Shown here in pieces: positions 39,564-53,060 of a stretch of DNA of 64,000 nucleotides. This DNA is from Melieria omissa. Lineage: Eukaryota; Arthropoda; Insecta; Diptera; Ulidiidae. The notes below the pieces were generated by a model that saw nothing but the letters and a program-made list of their open reading frames with translations, searched no databases and had not been told where the DNA came from. Both the position numbers and the translations under genes were made by a program. The stretch is from the NCBI GenBank assembly GCA_963971225.1, contig OZ020267.1, positions 154,061,920-154,125,919 on the forward strand, read 5' to 3'. Each line of letters starts with the position of its first letter. The first letter of the stretch is position 1.

Positions 39564-40862
39564 GTTTACTAAAACTTGGAAAAATTTTGGCTGTTGCTCA
39601 GTGTTATCAACGCACAAACTTTTGCCCATAATTCGCACAAACGCAGCGCTCGTAGCAGCTTTTCCTCCGCCATTGCTCTGTCGCTCTGCCAGTCAACACG
39701 AAACCGAAGCGTACAGTGTGTTAATTTTTCACATGAAACATGCTGGCGTTGTCAGTTGCTGTCGTGTTTGCATGCACTTTTACGTGCACTTTTAGGGGTT
39801 GTATGAGTGTGTGTGTGTATGCCGGCTCAAGTGCACTACTGCCGCCACTAAGCACTGCACCAACACGCCCGCCACAACGAGCAACGAGAGCGGGGAAGCG
39901 CACAGAAAGCAAATGAAATATGAAATATGGCCGCATGCTGTGGGACGCGGGCGGGTGTTGCGTAGTTGAGTATGATTTATCGCGGCGCAGAGATTGAAAA
40001 ATCTGAATTTTGGCCACGCAAAAATGCGACACATTCCATTTTCGTCATAGCATATGAGTGACATTTCATTTACTATGCACCGCAGCAATGTTCATCATAC
40101 GCACTGTTGAACCCCCAACCAATTTAATGCAGAATTCGCAATTTAAACAGCCGGACTCAAGTACTTTAAAATCGTTTACTATCAAAACGTGCACAGCAGC
40201 AACAATTGCTGAAATTGTAAAATACACAATGTGCTCAACACCTTCATCGGCCTCATCAATTATTGCTGCGGGGGTGAGCGCTCAGCACCACAAGCTGACC
40301 CAGCCAGCACGTTGTATGCGCTCGCTGTGCGCGCCACATTTATAGGCGCCGCAACCACAAAGTGCACTCAAGCCAGCAAACAAGAGCGTTTGTTGGCAAC
40401 AACATGCGGCCGTGATGTCTGCCTGAACGTATCTCTTGCGGCGTGCGGTAATGTGGCAGATAATGAAAATTGAAAATCAGTGCAAAATTTTACACAGCTG
40501 TTTCGCATGTCGTATGCTCTGTGCGTGTGTGTGTGTGAGTGGGTGTGCACTTTGCAATTTGCGAGAAAATTTTGCATGCAAATTTATTGAGTTGGACTGC
40601 ACATTTTTAGGCGCTCGAACGGGTACAGTTTCAATGGGCGGAAATTTTGTGTTTTTAATTGTTGAAATGCGGTTTCTGTGTGGTTGCGGTATGATTCATT
40701 TATGAAATGTATTTGAGTGGAAAAATGGAAATTGGCATTTAAATTAATGTGGCAATTTAAAACTTTTTCACAGATTTTTACGATTTCTACTTTAATTGGC
40801 CCGTAATTAAAAACATATTAAAAATGCTTTAATAGTGCCACAGCAGTCAAAACAGTTTTAAT
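39564..40862. other. Gene-free spacer with GT repeats
   Basis: No exon or RNA gene is recognised. Short GT tracts occur near 39,810 and 40,521. I see no element boundary until the LTR target duplication at 40,863. Confidence 0.5.
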
Positions 40863-41252
40863 ATATTGTTACGAAAATCCAAGTTTGTTTTCCAAGGTTC
40901 GCAAAAACGCAGCCAGAAATCAACAATCACTTTATTTACAAATTTACACTTGTTCTACTTTACACTACGCCTATTGCATGTTTCCCCATTGCTTGCTCAA
41001 CACAGACTAGATTCATTGCGCTGCACACTGCTGCTTTTATACCAGTTTTCTTATCGCGCCGAAGTTTCTTGCAACTTCCAATTGGAAAGCACTCGACCAT
41101 TCTCGCACAGCCCATTTCTTCAAGAACCATCCTTGCCATATCGGACTATACCAAGCGAATTAACCAAATTTGCCGTACTTCACAGTGCATGCCTAAAAGT
41201 ATGCTTGCAACAGCGTTCATGCACAGCACAGAGTGCCTTTTCGTTTCAATAT
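40863..41252 (-). mobile_element. Solo LTR of an LTR retrotransposon, 382 bp, ATAT target duplication
   Basis: The LTR is 40,867-41,248 and reads best on the minus strand. It begins TGAAACG, ends CGTAACA (TG..CA) and is flanked by the 4-bp direct repeat ATAT (40,863-40,866 and 41,249-41,252). In that orientation it has TATAAAAG (41,041-41,034), then AATAAA (40,936-40,931) about 100 bp further, so U3, R and U5 are in the right order. A 4-bp duplication is usual for many Ty3/gypsy-type elements. No primer-binding site, polypurine tract or internal genes follow on either side, which indicates a solo LTR left by recombination. The ATAT duplication is short and low in complexity, so the boundaries are good but not certain. 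Confidence 0.72.
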
Positions 41253-41298
41253 TTAACTCTTGTGTGCGCACCCACTTAAAACCTCATACTTGAACCCC

Positions 41299-41320
41299 CC
41301 ATGGTCTGGCCAGACCATGG
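41299..41320. repeat. Subterminal 22-bp perfect palindrome, left copy
   Basis: A perfect palindrome whose 18-bp core is ATGGTCTGGCCAGACCAT. It lies 24 bp inside the left terminal repeat of the TTAA-bounded element. Such palindromes may serve as transposase or host-factor binding sites; this is inference. Confidence 0.9.
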
Positions 41321-42761
41321 TGCAAAAAAGAGGATATTCGTGGATTGTGCTGGCTAATATATTTTTTTATATTTTTGTTGATGAGTTTATATATATCTTA
41401 GTATGTGTGAGTGTTTGTCTGCGTATGTTTGTGTGTGTAGGCCTGTCAAAAAAAACAAGAAAGTGTGAATACAATAATTTCTGTTGCTTGTTTACTTTTT
41501 ATTTAGGTAAAAAGGTAAAATTATGCTTGATTTATAAAATACACAGCGAATTTTAACGTTAATAGATAAATTTTGAAATTAAAAATATACGATAGTAAGG
41601 AAAAAAATTAAAAACGTAAAATACGTTGTTATGGATTTGCCTCAACTGCTTCACCAATGCAGTGGTTGCAGGGATATAATGCAGTATAATGACTCAAACA
41701 CATTGAGATTTTATATTGGACATATAAAAATCGTGTGTTGATATATCTAACACATTTTTATTTCTGGATTCCTTTCACTATTGACAATTATGCTTTGAAG
41801 TCGAAAAGGTAGCTGACTAATACACAACACTGCGAACTATTAGCTGTCAATAAGACAAAATATCTTCTAAAACATTCCGTTCAAGCATAACATACTCAAC
41901 ATGTTACTGTTCATGCTGAACTGGTCTGATACCTCCAGCAACAAATGAATCCTCCATAAACTTTAAAAAGTGCAGGTGGCTCATTCAATTATCCCACAGA
42001 ACTACGTATTCATTCAATGAGCCAATTGCGAGAATTATTTGCCTGTGTAATTTGTATGCTTCCGAGTAAAACTTTAGTGATAAGTATTCAACATTTAAGT
42101 TAAGCTTATTCAAACTTTTTAATTATTGACTTAGAATAAATAAATAGTTAAATATCTTAATTCTGTTGCTCTAAAGCTTTGGTTTTTGCTACTGCTTAAA
42201 CCAATTTTTTTTTAGAGAAATCGTCCTCTCTGATGTTACTCCAGCGTTGAAGTTCAAAAATAATGTACACCTTATCCTCGAAATAGCATTTGCTTCCTTC
42301 AATCTCTGTCACAGAAAACATACAATCCAGTTGGTTAAAATCAGACACGACAAGAGCACAAATACTTCCTTCGCTTCAGAAATGTAATTAAATTGACACC
42401 AAAAACACGAATATAACAGCGAATACAATTGATAAATATTAATTTTGAATGTGTTCAGACATTGTTTCCTAACAAAAATTATAATTTACGAACCTAAAAG
42501 AAAATAAAAGCCAAGGCGAGTGAAAAACATTTGGACCAGGTACATTTTTCGCCAACTAACTCATGTCACTATTAACGAGATGGCACGAAAAAAGTGCTTC
42601 AAATCGGGTCAGATGGAAAAACCTAGTTGCAGCCCTATGCTCCGTAGAGAACTGAATAAGGAACAAACGAAAAAAAATATTTATAAACAGTTCTGACACT
42701 AATTACATCGAAAATAACAAAAAAACTGAAAATAACAGGCAACTTTGTATGAAAATACACC

Positions 42762-42779
42762 ATGGTCTGGCCAGACCAT
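42762..42779. repeat. Subterminal palindrome, internal right copy
   Basis: A perfect 18-bp palindrome ATGGTCTGGCCAGACCAT, identical to the core of the left copy. It lies about 190 bp inside the copy that abuts the right terminal repeat. Confidence 0.9.
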
Positions 42780-42954
42780 AGGGTGTTCAACTAAGGGGTA
42801 TAAATACGTTTTGCACGATTCTCGCCTTGTTTTTGTAAAAATTTTGTTCATGTATTGGTTTTTGTGCTAAGAAAGAATCAGTTGAGGCTATCATGAAATA
42901 TGAACCCGATAGCTTTACTACAACCTTACTAAAAGTGGACCCAAAGTTCAATAT

Positions 42955-42968
42955 GGTCTGGCCAGACC
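42955..42968. repeat. Subterminal palindrome abutting the right terminal repeat
   Basis: GGTCTGGCCAGACC, a 14-bp perfect palindrome, immediately followed by the right 18-bp terminal repeat with no spacer. The left end has a 24-bp spacer at the equivalent place. Confidence 0.9.
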
Positions 42969-43715
42969 TGGGTGCGCACACAAGGGTTAAATAACATTTA
43001 ACTGAGGCGCAGTTAGTTCCGTAAAATAGAGTCCACTCAGGTGGTTCACATAGTTCTGGAGCAAATTAGGTGATTAAAATTTCAAATAATGTCAACATTA
43101 TCCGGAAATTTCACGCTTTGCTGTAGATTAAAGTGAATTGAGTAATTTCTACTTTATGTTACATGAGTAAAAAGTACACAAACATTCTCAAACCCACAAA
43201 TAAAAGAAAGTAGAAAAGTTAGTACACTCTCGTTTGAATTTCAAAGTCATTTCAAGTGTTTAAATAAGTAAATTTAACAGACAGTGGCAGCTTTTAGTTG
43301 AACGTTTGAACATTTTACTATGGCGAAACGCATAAAGTCTCCAGAGCGCTGTTCCCCAGCTATTTTGATGGCGTCATGAAGGCGTGTACAGCGCACCGTG
43401 AAAATTGTGAAAAGTGAGAAATCTCCTTTGAAAGCACTTAACAACACTCAAACTCACACCTACACGCGCACGCACATATGAACACATTGCAGCCGCATAA
43501 AGCCACACGAAGCTGCATAAAATTGCACATAAATTCAGGCGCACTGTGTTGGCGCATGGCGCATTTATGATGCGAACGGAACGTAAAATGCATAATTTTA
43601 TTAAAATGCTTGCGCGCAAAAATGCGCCTCTCAGTGCTAAATGCGCGAACAGCCCCGTTCCGCGGCTATCTCCGTGCTTCATTCTGGCAGCAATGGCGTA
43701 AAACAGCGTGTTAAC

Positions 43716-43737
43716 ACCACACACACACACACACACA
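43716..43737. repeat. (CA)n microsatellite
   Basis: An uninterrupted CA run of about 22 bp. Confidence 0.9.
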
Positions 43738-46700
43738 TTAAGGCATCCAACTGTAAGATTTTCAAGCTGACAACTGAAATATGAAAAATGCATTTAAAAA
43801 GCAGAGAAAAATTACAAATTGATTGCACAAAAAGTGATTAAATGCCGCACAGCCCCACCTGCGGCGCTCATTGCCATCGGCTGCCAAGTTCTCATTTTAA
43901 ATCACAACACAACCTGGCTTCCGCGTTGGCTTCCCTTGCCGCTTGCAACAATAGTTCGGCTGCCGTTCGTGTTGTTGTTGTCAAAGCCGCTTTCTGCCGC
44001 GCCGTCACATTCGGTGTGCGTTTCTGTTTCTGTTGTTGCTGCATTGCCGTCGACTTATGCAAATGTGTATGTGGGCTCAGCTCCAGCTCAGCAGTGCCAA
44101 CAACAACTGCAGATACAACAAACGGTTAGCGCACAATGGCGACAACACAGCGTGTTGACTTTGTAAGGCAGCAACATTTTTCAATTACAATATGTTCACT
44201 ATCGACCTTGAAACACGCCAGCAGCAGGCGTCGAAAATGGGCGTCGATCCTGCGACATTGCCTTCGAGTTTGTTCTGTTTGTTCGTGCCTTTTCTCTGCT
44301 TTGTTCCTTTTGTGTTTTTCGCTGCTGACTGAAGGATGGCCAAATTTGATAAGCAAACTTCTGCAATGAAATAAATGGCTCGCACCAATGGCAAATGCAA
44401 ATGTTGGCGCTAACGACCACAACAAAAAGTTTGGAAAAATACACAAACACATACACGTATACACGTGGGAATGGGACAAACCTTGGATGATTTTTACAGA
44501 TGAGACACTTTGGGTGTTTTCAATCGTTGTTTCCGGGAGTTCGTCAAACAGTCCGAGTAATCAGCTTTTAAAATTTCTAAACAGTTTCGTGCAAAATCCA
44601 TTCACCTATCGTGTTCTGTGCCGCAATTTTTGCTTTCACTTGCAGTCAGCAACATTCTTTAAGCTGCCGAGGGTTGAACGCACCCGCGTGTGCTACATTT
44701 TGCTTTTCAACTTTTCACCTGAAGCGCTTTCACGTCCGACATCGCATAGTCGCTTCCCCACTGATGGCAGCAACAAAAATAACCAGCAAACATGCGAAAT
44801 CTGACACTTTATGCGATGCCTCAAAGCTAGAAAACTTGTTTGCGGCACAAAAACAAGGAGCGAAAGGTGAAGTCATAAGGCCGCAGCACAAGTCAACGCA
44901 ATGGGGCCTCATTAAAATGTGGGGTTGGCAATTTCGAAAAATTTCAGAAAGCAGAAGTGAGGGATGACAAAGGCCTGTGACAAATGTTAGAAGACCACTC
45001 ACAGCAATTTTCTTGTTATAAAAAAAGTACCTTAAAAATTCAGCCAAGAAAAGTTAGAACCCCAAAATAAAAAAAGAAACAATAGAAAACTTAAATAAAG
45101 TAAAAGGTGTAAGATATAAAAAATGTAAAATATCAGAGCGCAAGGGTCGCAAAGTGACATGTCGCATGCTCGAGCACAAACATTGCAATAAACTCGTGGC
45201 GTGACTCACTGACAAAAGTCCCAGCAAAGCGCCGAGTGCGCCTTTTTACATAAACCATATTGAGTGCTCCAGTTTGAAATTCTGGAACTGTGCGAAAAAT
45301 ATATCCAAATTAGATAAGAATGTGCTTTTTCATAACATTTTTCCCATAATCAATTTAGTAAGGAAAGAAGATTGTTTGAGGCAAAGGCTTGCAGCGGCAC
45401 CACTTACGCGCTGAACCAATGCATGTGTTGCAAATTGGCAAAAGCCAATGAATGTGGCAACGAGGTAGCAAAACTAAACGAACCCGCAACTGAAGCAAAT
45501 GTGTGGCTTAACCGTCATTACAGCTGCCACTAAATTGCGCCAGTTGGCGGACTGTCGGTGTGTGGCTGCTTTCCAGTGGCACATTGCCATTATTTCACGT
45601 TTCTCTTTGCGACTTTTCGCTTTACGCTGTTGACTTTGGGAGTTCCTTCGAACAGAGCTGTTGCCGTTGGTCGTGTTGCCGTTGTTGGCGATTCGAAACA
45701 AATGCGCCACTACTGCGCGACCAGCCACTTGCCAAGGGTTGCTGTTTTTTCTGCACACACACACACACACTCAAGTGTGCCGTTTGCTTTTCATTGCCTG
45801 CTGCGGTAATCGCGTGCCGCGTCGAAATTGGGTTAGTAAAGTTGATCGTGTTTTTCCGCTTCAACTTGTGATTCGTTTTTTGTTGCATACAATTGTGCGC
45901 ACTCACACACAACCGCAACTGTCTCGACTGAGAAAAGGTGTTCCGCACATTGCCATCGAATGGTGAACCACTTTTGCGCACAAACCCGCAACAATCCTTT
46001 CTAATTTCCCACTAATTACTTGCAGCACAACTTCCATTTCCTCCACATTACATCAACAAATTCCACTCGCAACCAAAGCCAACCTCAGCCATTCGATATT
46101 TTTGACTTGCTTCTGTTTTGCAATTAAAGCCACAAATGAACAAAACAAGAGCTCCAACAACAACAACGCAAACAATTGCTTCGTGCTTGCTGCCACAGAA
46201 CGTCGAATACAATGGCCGTCGTGCAGCCGCGCACAATGGCAGCTTCCGTTGGCTTTTTCCAGCACATAAAGAAAGGCAAACAAAGGGCACACACACATAC
46301 ACGCCCAGCTTTGCTCCACGCCCATTGTCAGCGCCGTGTGCCATTTTCGCCATGCAAGTAAATAGTTGGGGTCCGCACGCCTTTGACCCCCGGCACAACT
46401 ATTCATATTTCAATGGCTTCAACGCTGGAAACGTACAGAGGGCCGCCTTTTGAAGTTCACTTACTTTGTTGTAAACACTTTACTTTCTGCAATATTTTTA
46501 TTTATCTTTTTAATTTTGACTTTTCGCAGCAGAGTGTCGGCATCCCATTTGCATCCAGCTTCTTTCATTCTCTCGTACAAAGTATTAAATTTATATGTAA
46601 ACACACTCGTACATAGGGATATCTCTTTGTTCTGCATGCACGTTCGTCGTTGCGCTTTCAAAGCGCATTTCTAATCGTTTCATTTCGATCACAATTTCAA

Positions 46701-49700
46701 TTTCTTTTTACTACCGTTTTCATTTTTTCGTGTTTCTCACTTTTTTATTTCATTTTTGTTATGTGGTCCAAGCTGTGGCCGGACACGTGTGCGTCCTGTG
46801 TGTACTCACGTCCGTCAGTGGACTCAACCACAGCACACATTTACATTTGCTCTATTGAAATTTGTTGCTATTACCATTGTTGTTGTAATTGTTATTGTAT
46901 TCTGTGGTTATGCCCATAATGGCCATTTCACTGTTCTATATTGAATTTAATGGACGTCATCGGCGCAAATTGATTCCACATTGACTTGGCGTGAACTTTT
47001 TGTGCTAATTCAATAATTGAATTTCCAATTAGTGGCGGCACGTAATGACAGCTTAAACATTAATTAATTTTGGAAATATGGAAATTAATGTTCATAATTT
47101 AAGCTTAATTTATATGTTATGGTAAAATTGTTGAATATGTCCCACACATCATTTATTCGATTAGCATTAATTTAACATTAACTTTTTCACTACTTTTACC
47201 CAATTTTAAGAACTCGAAATTGTGTCGATTGTGCAAAAATACCCACAACAAACCAGTCGATCACAGTTGACGCCAACTCAGCATTTGCGCCCTTAACAAT
47301 GTTTGTCCACACGGCGCTGCACAAAATTAAAGCGCAAAACAAACAAAACAACACTAAGCACAAACACAAACAAAAAGGAAAAGGTGCCGAAACTCAACAC
47401 TGACTTGGCACAGCTCGATGAAAATGGACGAGCTTAGGTCGACTCGGTCGCTGCGGCTGGACACGTTCTGGCATTCATTTCGACGCTCGGGCAACGTCAA
47501 ATGTCGAAAGTTTGAGTGGTTTTGTTGCAGCGGCAGTAACGACAGCAATAAGACTGAGTGTGGCACTGCAGAAACACACAATTCCGATGACAAAGTGCAG
47601 AGTTTTGTAGAGTATGACGGACGGCGCGCATGGAACTCAAATGTGTTCAGCTGCAAAAGTTTTGCTATTCCAAAAGAGGAAAAGGATAAAAGGCATTTCC
47701 AGTGAAAGCAAGAAGAGGAGCAAAATTATGTTGGCACAAGGGCAGCAATGGATTTGGTTAGTGGCTGCATGTGAGCGCAATTTGTTCACGAAATTGTTTG
47801 AGTTGGTAAAAAACTAGATAAACTAATAAATGCCACGTTCGAGCAGCAATTCGAATTACTTTTGCAGTTGCATCTACACTCAAAGCACACATAAACAAAT
47901 TGACACAAAATTTCGTTGACAAAATTTTACTAAAAATAATACAGTCGCACACTCCAAGTGCTGAGGCTCGAAATTGCCGCAAAACCCACACGAACTAAGA
48001 CCCAGCCACACTCAACTCAACATGCAAAGCAAACATTGCTGGCTGCTGTTTAAGTTGCAAATTGGCGCACGACAGACCTGATTGGCTGCCAACCAGCCAA
48101 GGAGGCGGCTTCAGCGTCATCGTGCCCAAGTTCCGCTTCCGCATGCCCGCAGGCAAAAAGCCATCAAGCGTTCGTTCGTTCAATTATTTTATCTTTCACA
48201 GTTGCCCGTTCATGTGTGGCGCGCTGCAGCGACACATGTTGCAGCCAAATTTGCGATTTTGCAGCCAGTTTTGGGGCAAAAAGTCACTGCCACTGACACT
48301 TATTAAGTCCATCCATGAATTTTTAATGAAATTACCAGAGTGAAATGAAGATGCAGCAGCGAGTGCGCTCGAGCCGAAGGGGAACTTATTTACTCTCATA
48401 TTGCTTTTGGTATTTAATCCAAAAATTGTCTCCATCTTACCGCTGTCCTACTTAACCAAAACCGAATGCCTCCAAAAATCTGCGATCATTTCATTTCCGA
48501 ACCATTTCGCAGTGTAGCCAATACACTGCGGTTTCAGCTTTGGGCCACTGAATGCAAATGAGCATAAATTGCCATTTGTTTGGTCATAGAAGCCGCAGCT
48601 GCGCATCGGCCAACACGCACAAAAGTGCACTGCATGCAAATATTTATGTCCGTGTAATCCGGCTGCTCGTGTTTACATTAAATCCGCCAGTGGATGTGCG
48701 GCGGCAGGGCGCTCGGTGAGCGACGATTCCCATAAGCATTAAATGAATTTATTATCTGCTTGGCACATTGCACGAGCGCCAGCAGGAACACAACAGCGCG
48801 TAACGTGATATATGTTTGCAGAAAATGAGAAAACGGAGTGGCCGTGCGACGCGAAACGCAACTGCATTGAATGCATGCGACATGTGGTGGGAACTGCCAG
48901 CCCAGTCAGGCGAGTGGCTGGCAAGCAAACTCGACTGTCGTTCGGTCATTCTAACGCAAATGCACCAGACTCGTTCGAATTGGCTTCTGGCCTTTTCGAG
49001 CATAAAATGGAGCACATATGCAGCCGTGAAATATTGCGCCCTGTGCGCGCCCAGTCATCGCTCATTGTCCTCGCTCCACGAGTGCGTTCCCTGCAATCAC
49101 TGTTTACGCTGCTTTCAATTCGTTCTCGGTGCCGGCTTCGCCCAGTCGGCAAATTGAAATTCGGCAAATTCGGCCGAATTCAAGTTTTGATCCACGCGTT
49201 CCACGTTCTTGATTATGCTCATCTATTTCGTATGTCCTGAGGACAACGAAAATCCTGCTGAACCGAGCTTCCGCTGCCTCTTGGCAGTTTTGCTCACTCA
49301 CTTCTCTTCGACTTCGACTATGTTTACTTGAACAAATTGTATTAAAAAAAAACACAATTTCCGGCTTTTAACGGCTCTTGTCGTTTCCGCTGCCGCTGCG
49401 CGGTTTGACGCAGTGGCAGCTGACAACAGGGCCAACAACAAAAGGTAATCACCACAACTAGTCCAGCTGGCAGTAGCGAAAATCTCAAAAGGAAGAGGGA
49501 AAATAATGTCGAGGCAAGTGCATCATTGTGCACTCAAAAGGCTTTATGACGGCGGCGCAAGGACACCAGCGACAGCAATGGCAGGCAGTCAGTCTGTCAT
49601 TCAGACAACCATCAGGCAGCCATTTCTCGCGCGCACACAGGGTGCGAAACGGGCTTTAAATACAAACTGGCAAGAAGTGTTTTGCATGCCCTCGCAGTGC

Positions 49701-52700
49701 TGTCACTCACGATTGCTGTGAGCACCCTGTATGTGTAAGTGAAAGCCAGCTATTACTGAGCCAAATTCAGCGCAACAAAACGTCTGTTCCTGTGGTTATT
49801 AAATAAAGTAGCGAGCGTACCGAGCAAAGAACGAACGAGGGAAACGTCATTGGCTGACATGTCAAGCTCGGCCGAAAGGCTCGCGGCTCAAGTGTGTGGG
49901 GTGGCAGGCTGACTGACTGGATGACACGCAAATGAAAAGCGTAATTGTAGTTGTAGGAGGACAAGCGAAAGCAACGAAAAGAAATGAAATGAAATAAAAT
50001 AAAAGTAACCAGCGATTGTGGGCAGAGTGCAGGCGGTTGAGGATTGCGGTCGTGGGTGTTCAATAAGCGCTCATCGTAGGCTGCTCAGGTGAAACTGCAG
50101 CGATGTCAGGTGCTGGCAAATGCAATTCAATTGACAAACAAAAGTATTTCATGCGCGTTTCACATGGCAGCCAAATTGGAACGGAATGAACGGAATTTAA
50201 TTTGAGTAAAAATAGGAAAAGTTTAAAATGCACTCAAAACAGCACTTTGAACCATAGTCAACTATGACTTTGCTTTGAACGAAGCTAGAAACCTAAGTTA
50301 GCATAAGAGTTTTTCCAAGCTTTCTGAGTTTTTGAGTTTTTCAAGCATCTGGCCTTTGCACAGAAACAGGGAATCGACGAATCACGGATATCCGCCGCAA
50401 ACTGTGGCCATCTGTGTGGGCAAGAACCAACTGCGCTTTGAGACTTTCCTTATCCCTTGGGCATTGTTTTCCATGTGCCTCAGCCAGGAAAAGAAAGAAA
50501 ATATGTTAAACCATAACTTCATGTCAATGTCGCGTTTTGCGTGTAGGAAAAAATGCTGTTGCTCGTGAAATTGTTTGGACTACGTAAAAATGTATAAGGC
50601 AATTCATCAAAAACCACCAACAACAGCAAACAAACAAGCCACTCACTCAAAGCGGACGCGTTTCCATGGATATACCAGGGATTGGGTCCGTGCAGGCGTG
50701 TGCAAGGACACCTGCCACTTTCGATTTCAGTGGCCGCGGGGTGAAAGTTGTGCGATCTGCCGTGTGGCTTCAGGGTGGCTTGTTGCAGACGCACGTGCAA
50801 ATAAATTATTGATGCCACATTTAGCTTAATCAAGTGGCAAATGAGCCTCATTTGCCTCCAGCCACTGGCAGCAGTGCGTCGAATGTATCCCACCAAACTA
50901 CACATAAAGCGAAGGGGAGCAGCGAAGTTGACATTTAGACAATGTTTAGGAAAATAAACTGCCAGGGCTTTCCCCATAACAAATGAGAAGATTTATTAAT
51001 GTTATTAATATCGAATGCAGCATTAGCAGATTGTTTGATTTGACATAAATATGAATAACAGAAAGGCTTAGCAGTGACTGTGGAAATGTATCGAGTCTAT
51101 CGTGAAAAGTTGTGAATGCTTTGCAATTGTAAAGTTTACAGTGAAATGTTTAATATTTGATTCAAATTTACCAATAAAATCAAAGCACACCTTTTGCAAA
51201 AATCAATATGGCGTAATGTACAAATGTCTTTCGCGCCATATTGCAAGCAAAAAGGCTGAAAGTTTTAAAAATGCCGCTGTCAGGTTTGCCTGCGCCCCAG
51301 TGGGTTTCTGAGTCATTTAACAATGAAAAAACAAAAGGAATAATGGAATTATGGGAAGAATGCGTTCAATTTACCTTTGCCATAATCGCCGCTAATTCCA
51401 GAAATGTACGCAGTGGCAGCCAACGGTATCCTTCGCGCTCAGTGAATCCTTACGCACGCACAAGCTGCAAAATCGACACAAACACCCAAGCCCACATGCG
51501 GGCGGCGACAGCTGGGACAGTCACAAAGCTGCTGCCGCTGAGTCTCTGGTGGGCGGATGGATGGGCGTTTGGTGTGCAGAATGTTTGTTTGTTGTTTATT
51601 TGTTTGCGAGTCGATTTCGAGGGTTTCTGGATTCCAAGCGTCAGCGGTGGCACAAAGTAACGCGACGGTATGCAGCGCCGCTGTTTTTTATGACTTTGGA
51701 TGTAGTACAGTTTTTGCTGTGCCAAAGGCTGCGAGACCGTTGATACGGAAAATCAGTCTCCGAACAAAATTGAATTAAAATCGGCCGCTTTGTTAGTTAC
51801 AATTTACATGGAGTTTTCCAAATTGAAAGTGCAAATGCACTCTTAACATTAATATTTGATTATGCGTTGCAGTATGGGAGAGTACTCGTTGGCTAACGGC
51901 AAATTGGCTCTATAGGTATTGTAGCACTTATGTGCAATATTTTGTTGTTGCCAACATTATCCAGTGTAACATTTGGAACGGTAAAAACGTCGTCTTTGGA
52001 ACGATGACTCAATACTTTTTCCTAAATCGATTTTGTCAGCACTTTTCTATTTCACTTTTCTCTCATAACTTCATATTTCACAAATAGATTGCACCAAATT
52101 AGTTTTACTTTGGATGTTTTCTTGGTGCACCGTTACGTTTGAAACTTTCACAACTCTCCTACACCCACTAGACAATGGCCATTTCTGTGATTCGAGCCGA
52201 AGCAAGGCACCAGCCATCCCCAACGGCTGCCCGCACACTGTCCACACAGCTGTCACAATCCATCTTTGTCGCTCGCACACCAGTTCACAGCAGCGACTCC
52301 CATGCCACTACCTCGACACTGCCCACCACCAGCGCCATTTTTTCCGAGTCGCTGTTCTGCTGCTTCATGCGAAAATTCCTTCACTTGCGGTTTTTCCCAA
52401 CTTTTCTGTGTGCTTCCTGTTCTTTACATCTGCCTCAAACCCCTGGCACTTGATTTTATTCCACTTTTTTATGTGCACCGAATCGCGGTTATCCGTCCTG
52501 ACCACATGCACCGTTCAACTTTCGAAACTCGACTGACGCTGCTGGTGAGAACGCTGCCAGCACGTTGCCTGTGACTCCACCACCAACCATCAGCGCAGCA
52601 ATAACAACTGCAACGTTGGTGAAATTCGCGGGCGCCGGTGCAGCGTTGTCCCAGTCGCCAGTGTGGCTCTGTGGCACTTGCGACAAGTCATTATTACAGT

Positions 52701-52918
52701 ATCGATTTATAACGGTTTTTGCGCGAGCATGCGCCTGGCGGTCTCAGAATGTGGTCGAAAGTACTCATTGAAACCGCTATTTTGAGTACTTGCAGGTGTC
52801 GTCAGTGCTAAGCCAACGTTGGTTCCAGGCCAGCGGCGGATTGGTTAAATTAGTTAAATTATATGGGAATGTAAACAAATTTATAATTAGTTGAAATAAT
52901 AAAATAATAAAAAGAATT

Positions 52919-53060
52919 TCAGACTTTAAGTGTTAATAAAATATACAATTTAAATGAAAAATGTAAATAAAAAAAATAAAAATTTTAGACTTTAAGTGTA
53001 AATAACAAATACAAATTAAATTAAAAAGATAAATAAAACAAAATTAAATAAATAAATAAA
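52919..53060. repeat. AT-rich imperfect tandem repeat
   Basis: AGACTTTAAGTGT recurs about 66 bp apart, each followed by AATA-rich sequence and AATTTAAAT- or AATTAAAT-like tails, then runs of AAATAAAT. This is consistent with a degenerate two-copy tandem repeat merging into low-complexity AT sequence. Confidence 0.6.

Larger units (their letters stand above)
41253..42990. mobile_element. piggyBac-like non-autonomous element, 1,730 bp, TTAA target site
   Basis: The element is 41,257-42,986, bounded by TTAA at 41,253-41,256 and 42,987-42,990. The terminal inverted repeats are CTCTTGTGTGCGCACCCA (41,257-41,274) and, in reverse complement, CCCTTGTGTGCGCACCCA (42,969-42,986), 17 of 18 identical. 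TTAA duplication with ends close to CCCT is the piggyBac signature. A subterminal palindrome with core GGTCTGGCCAGACC occurs once near the left end and twice near the right end. There is no transposase or other long frame inside, so it would need a transposase supplied in trans. It lies directly beside the solo LTR. Confidence 0.85.

Noticed and set aside
47418..47705. 95-codon plus-strand ORF beginning MKMDELRSTRS
   Set aside because: No splice sites or motifs make it convincing, and the opposite strand is equally open.
48812..49240. 142-codon plus-strand ORF with competing frames of 113 and 73 codons
   Set aside because: Several frames of similar length overlap on both strands, and none has family features.
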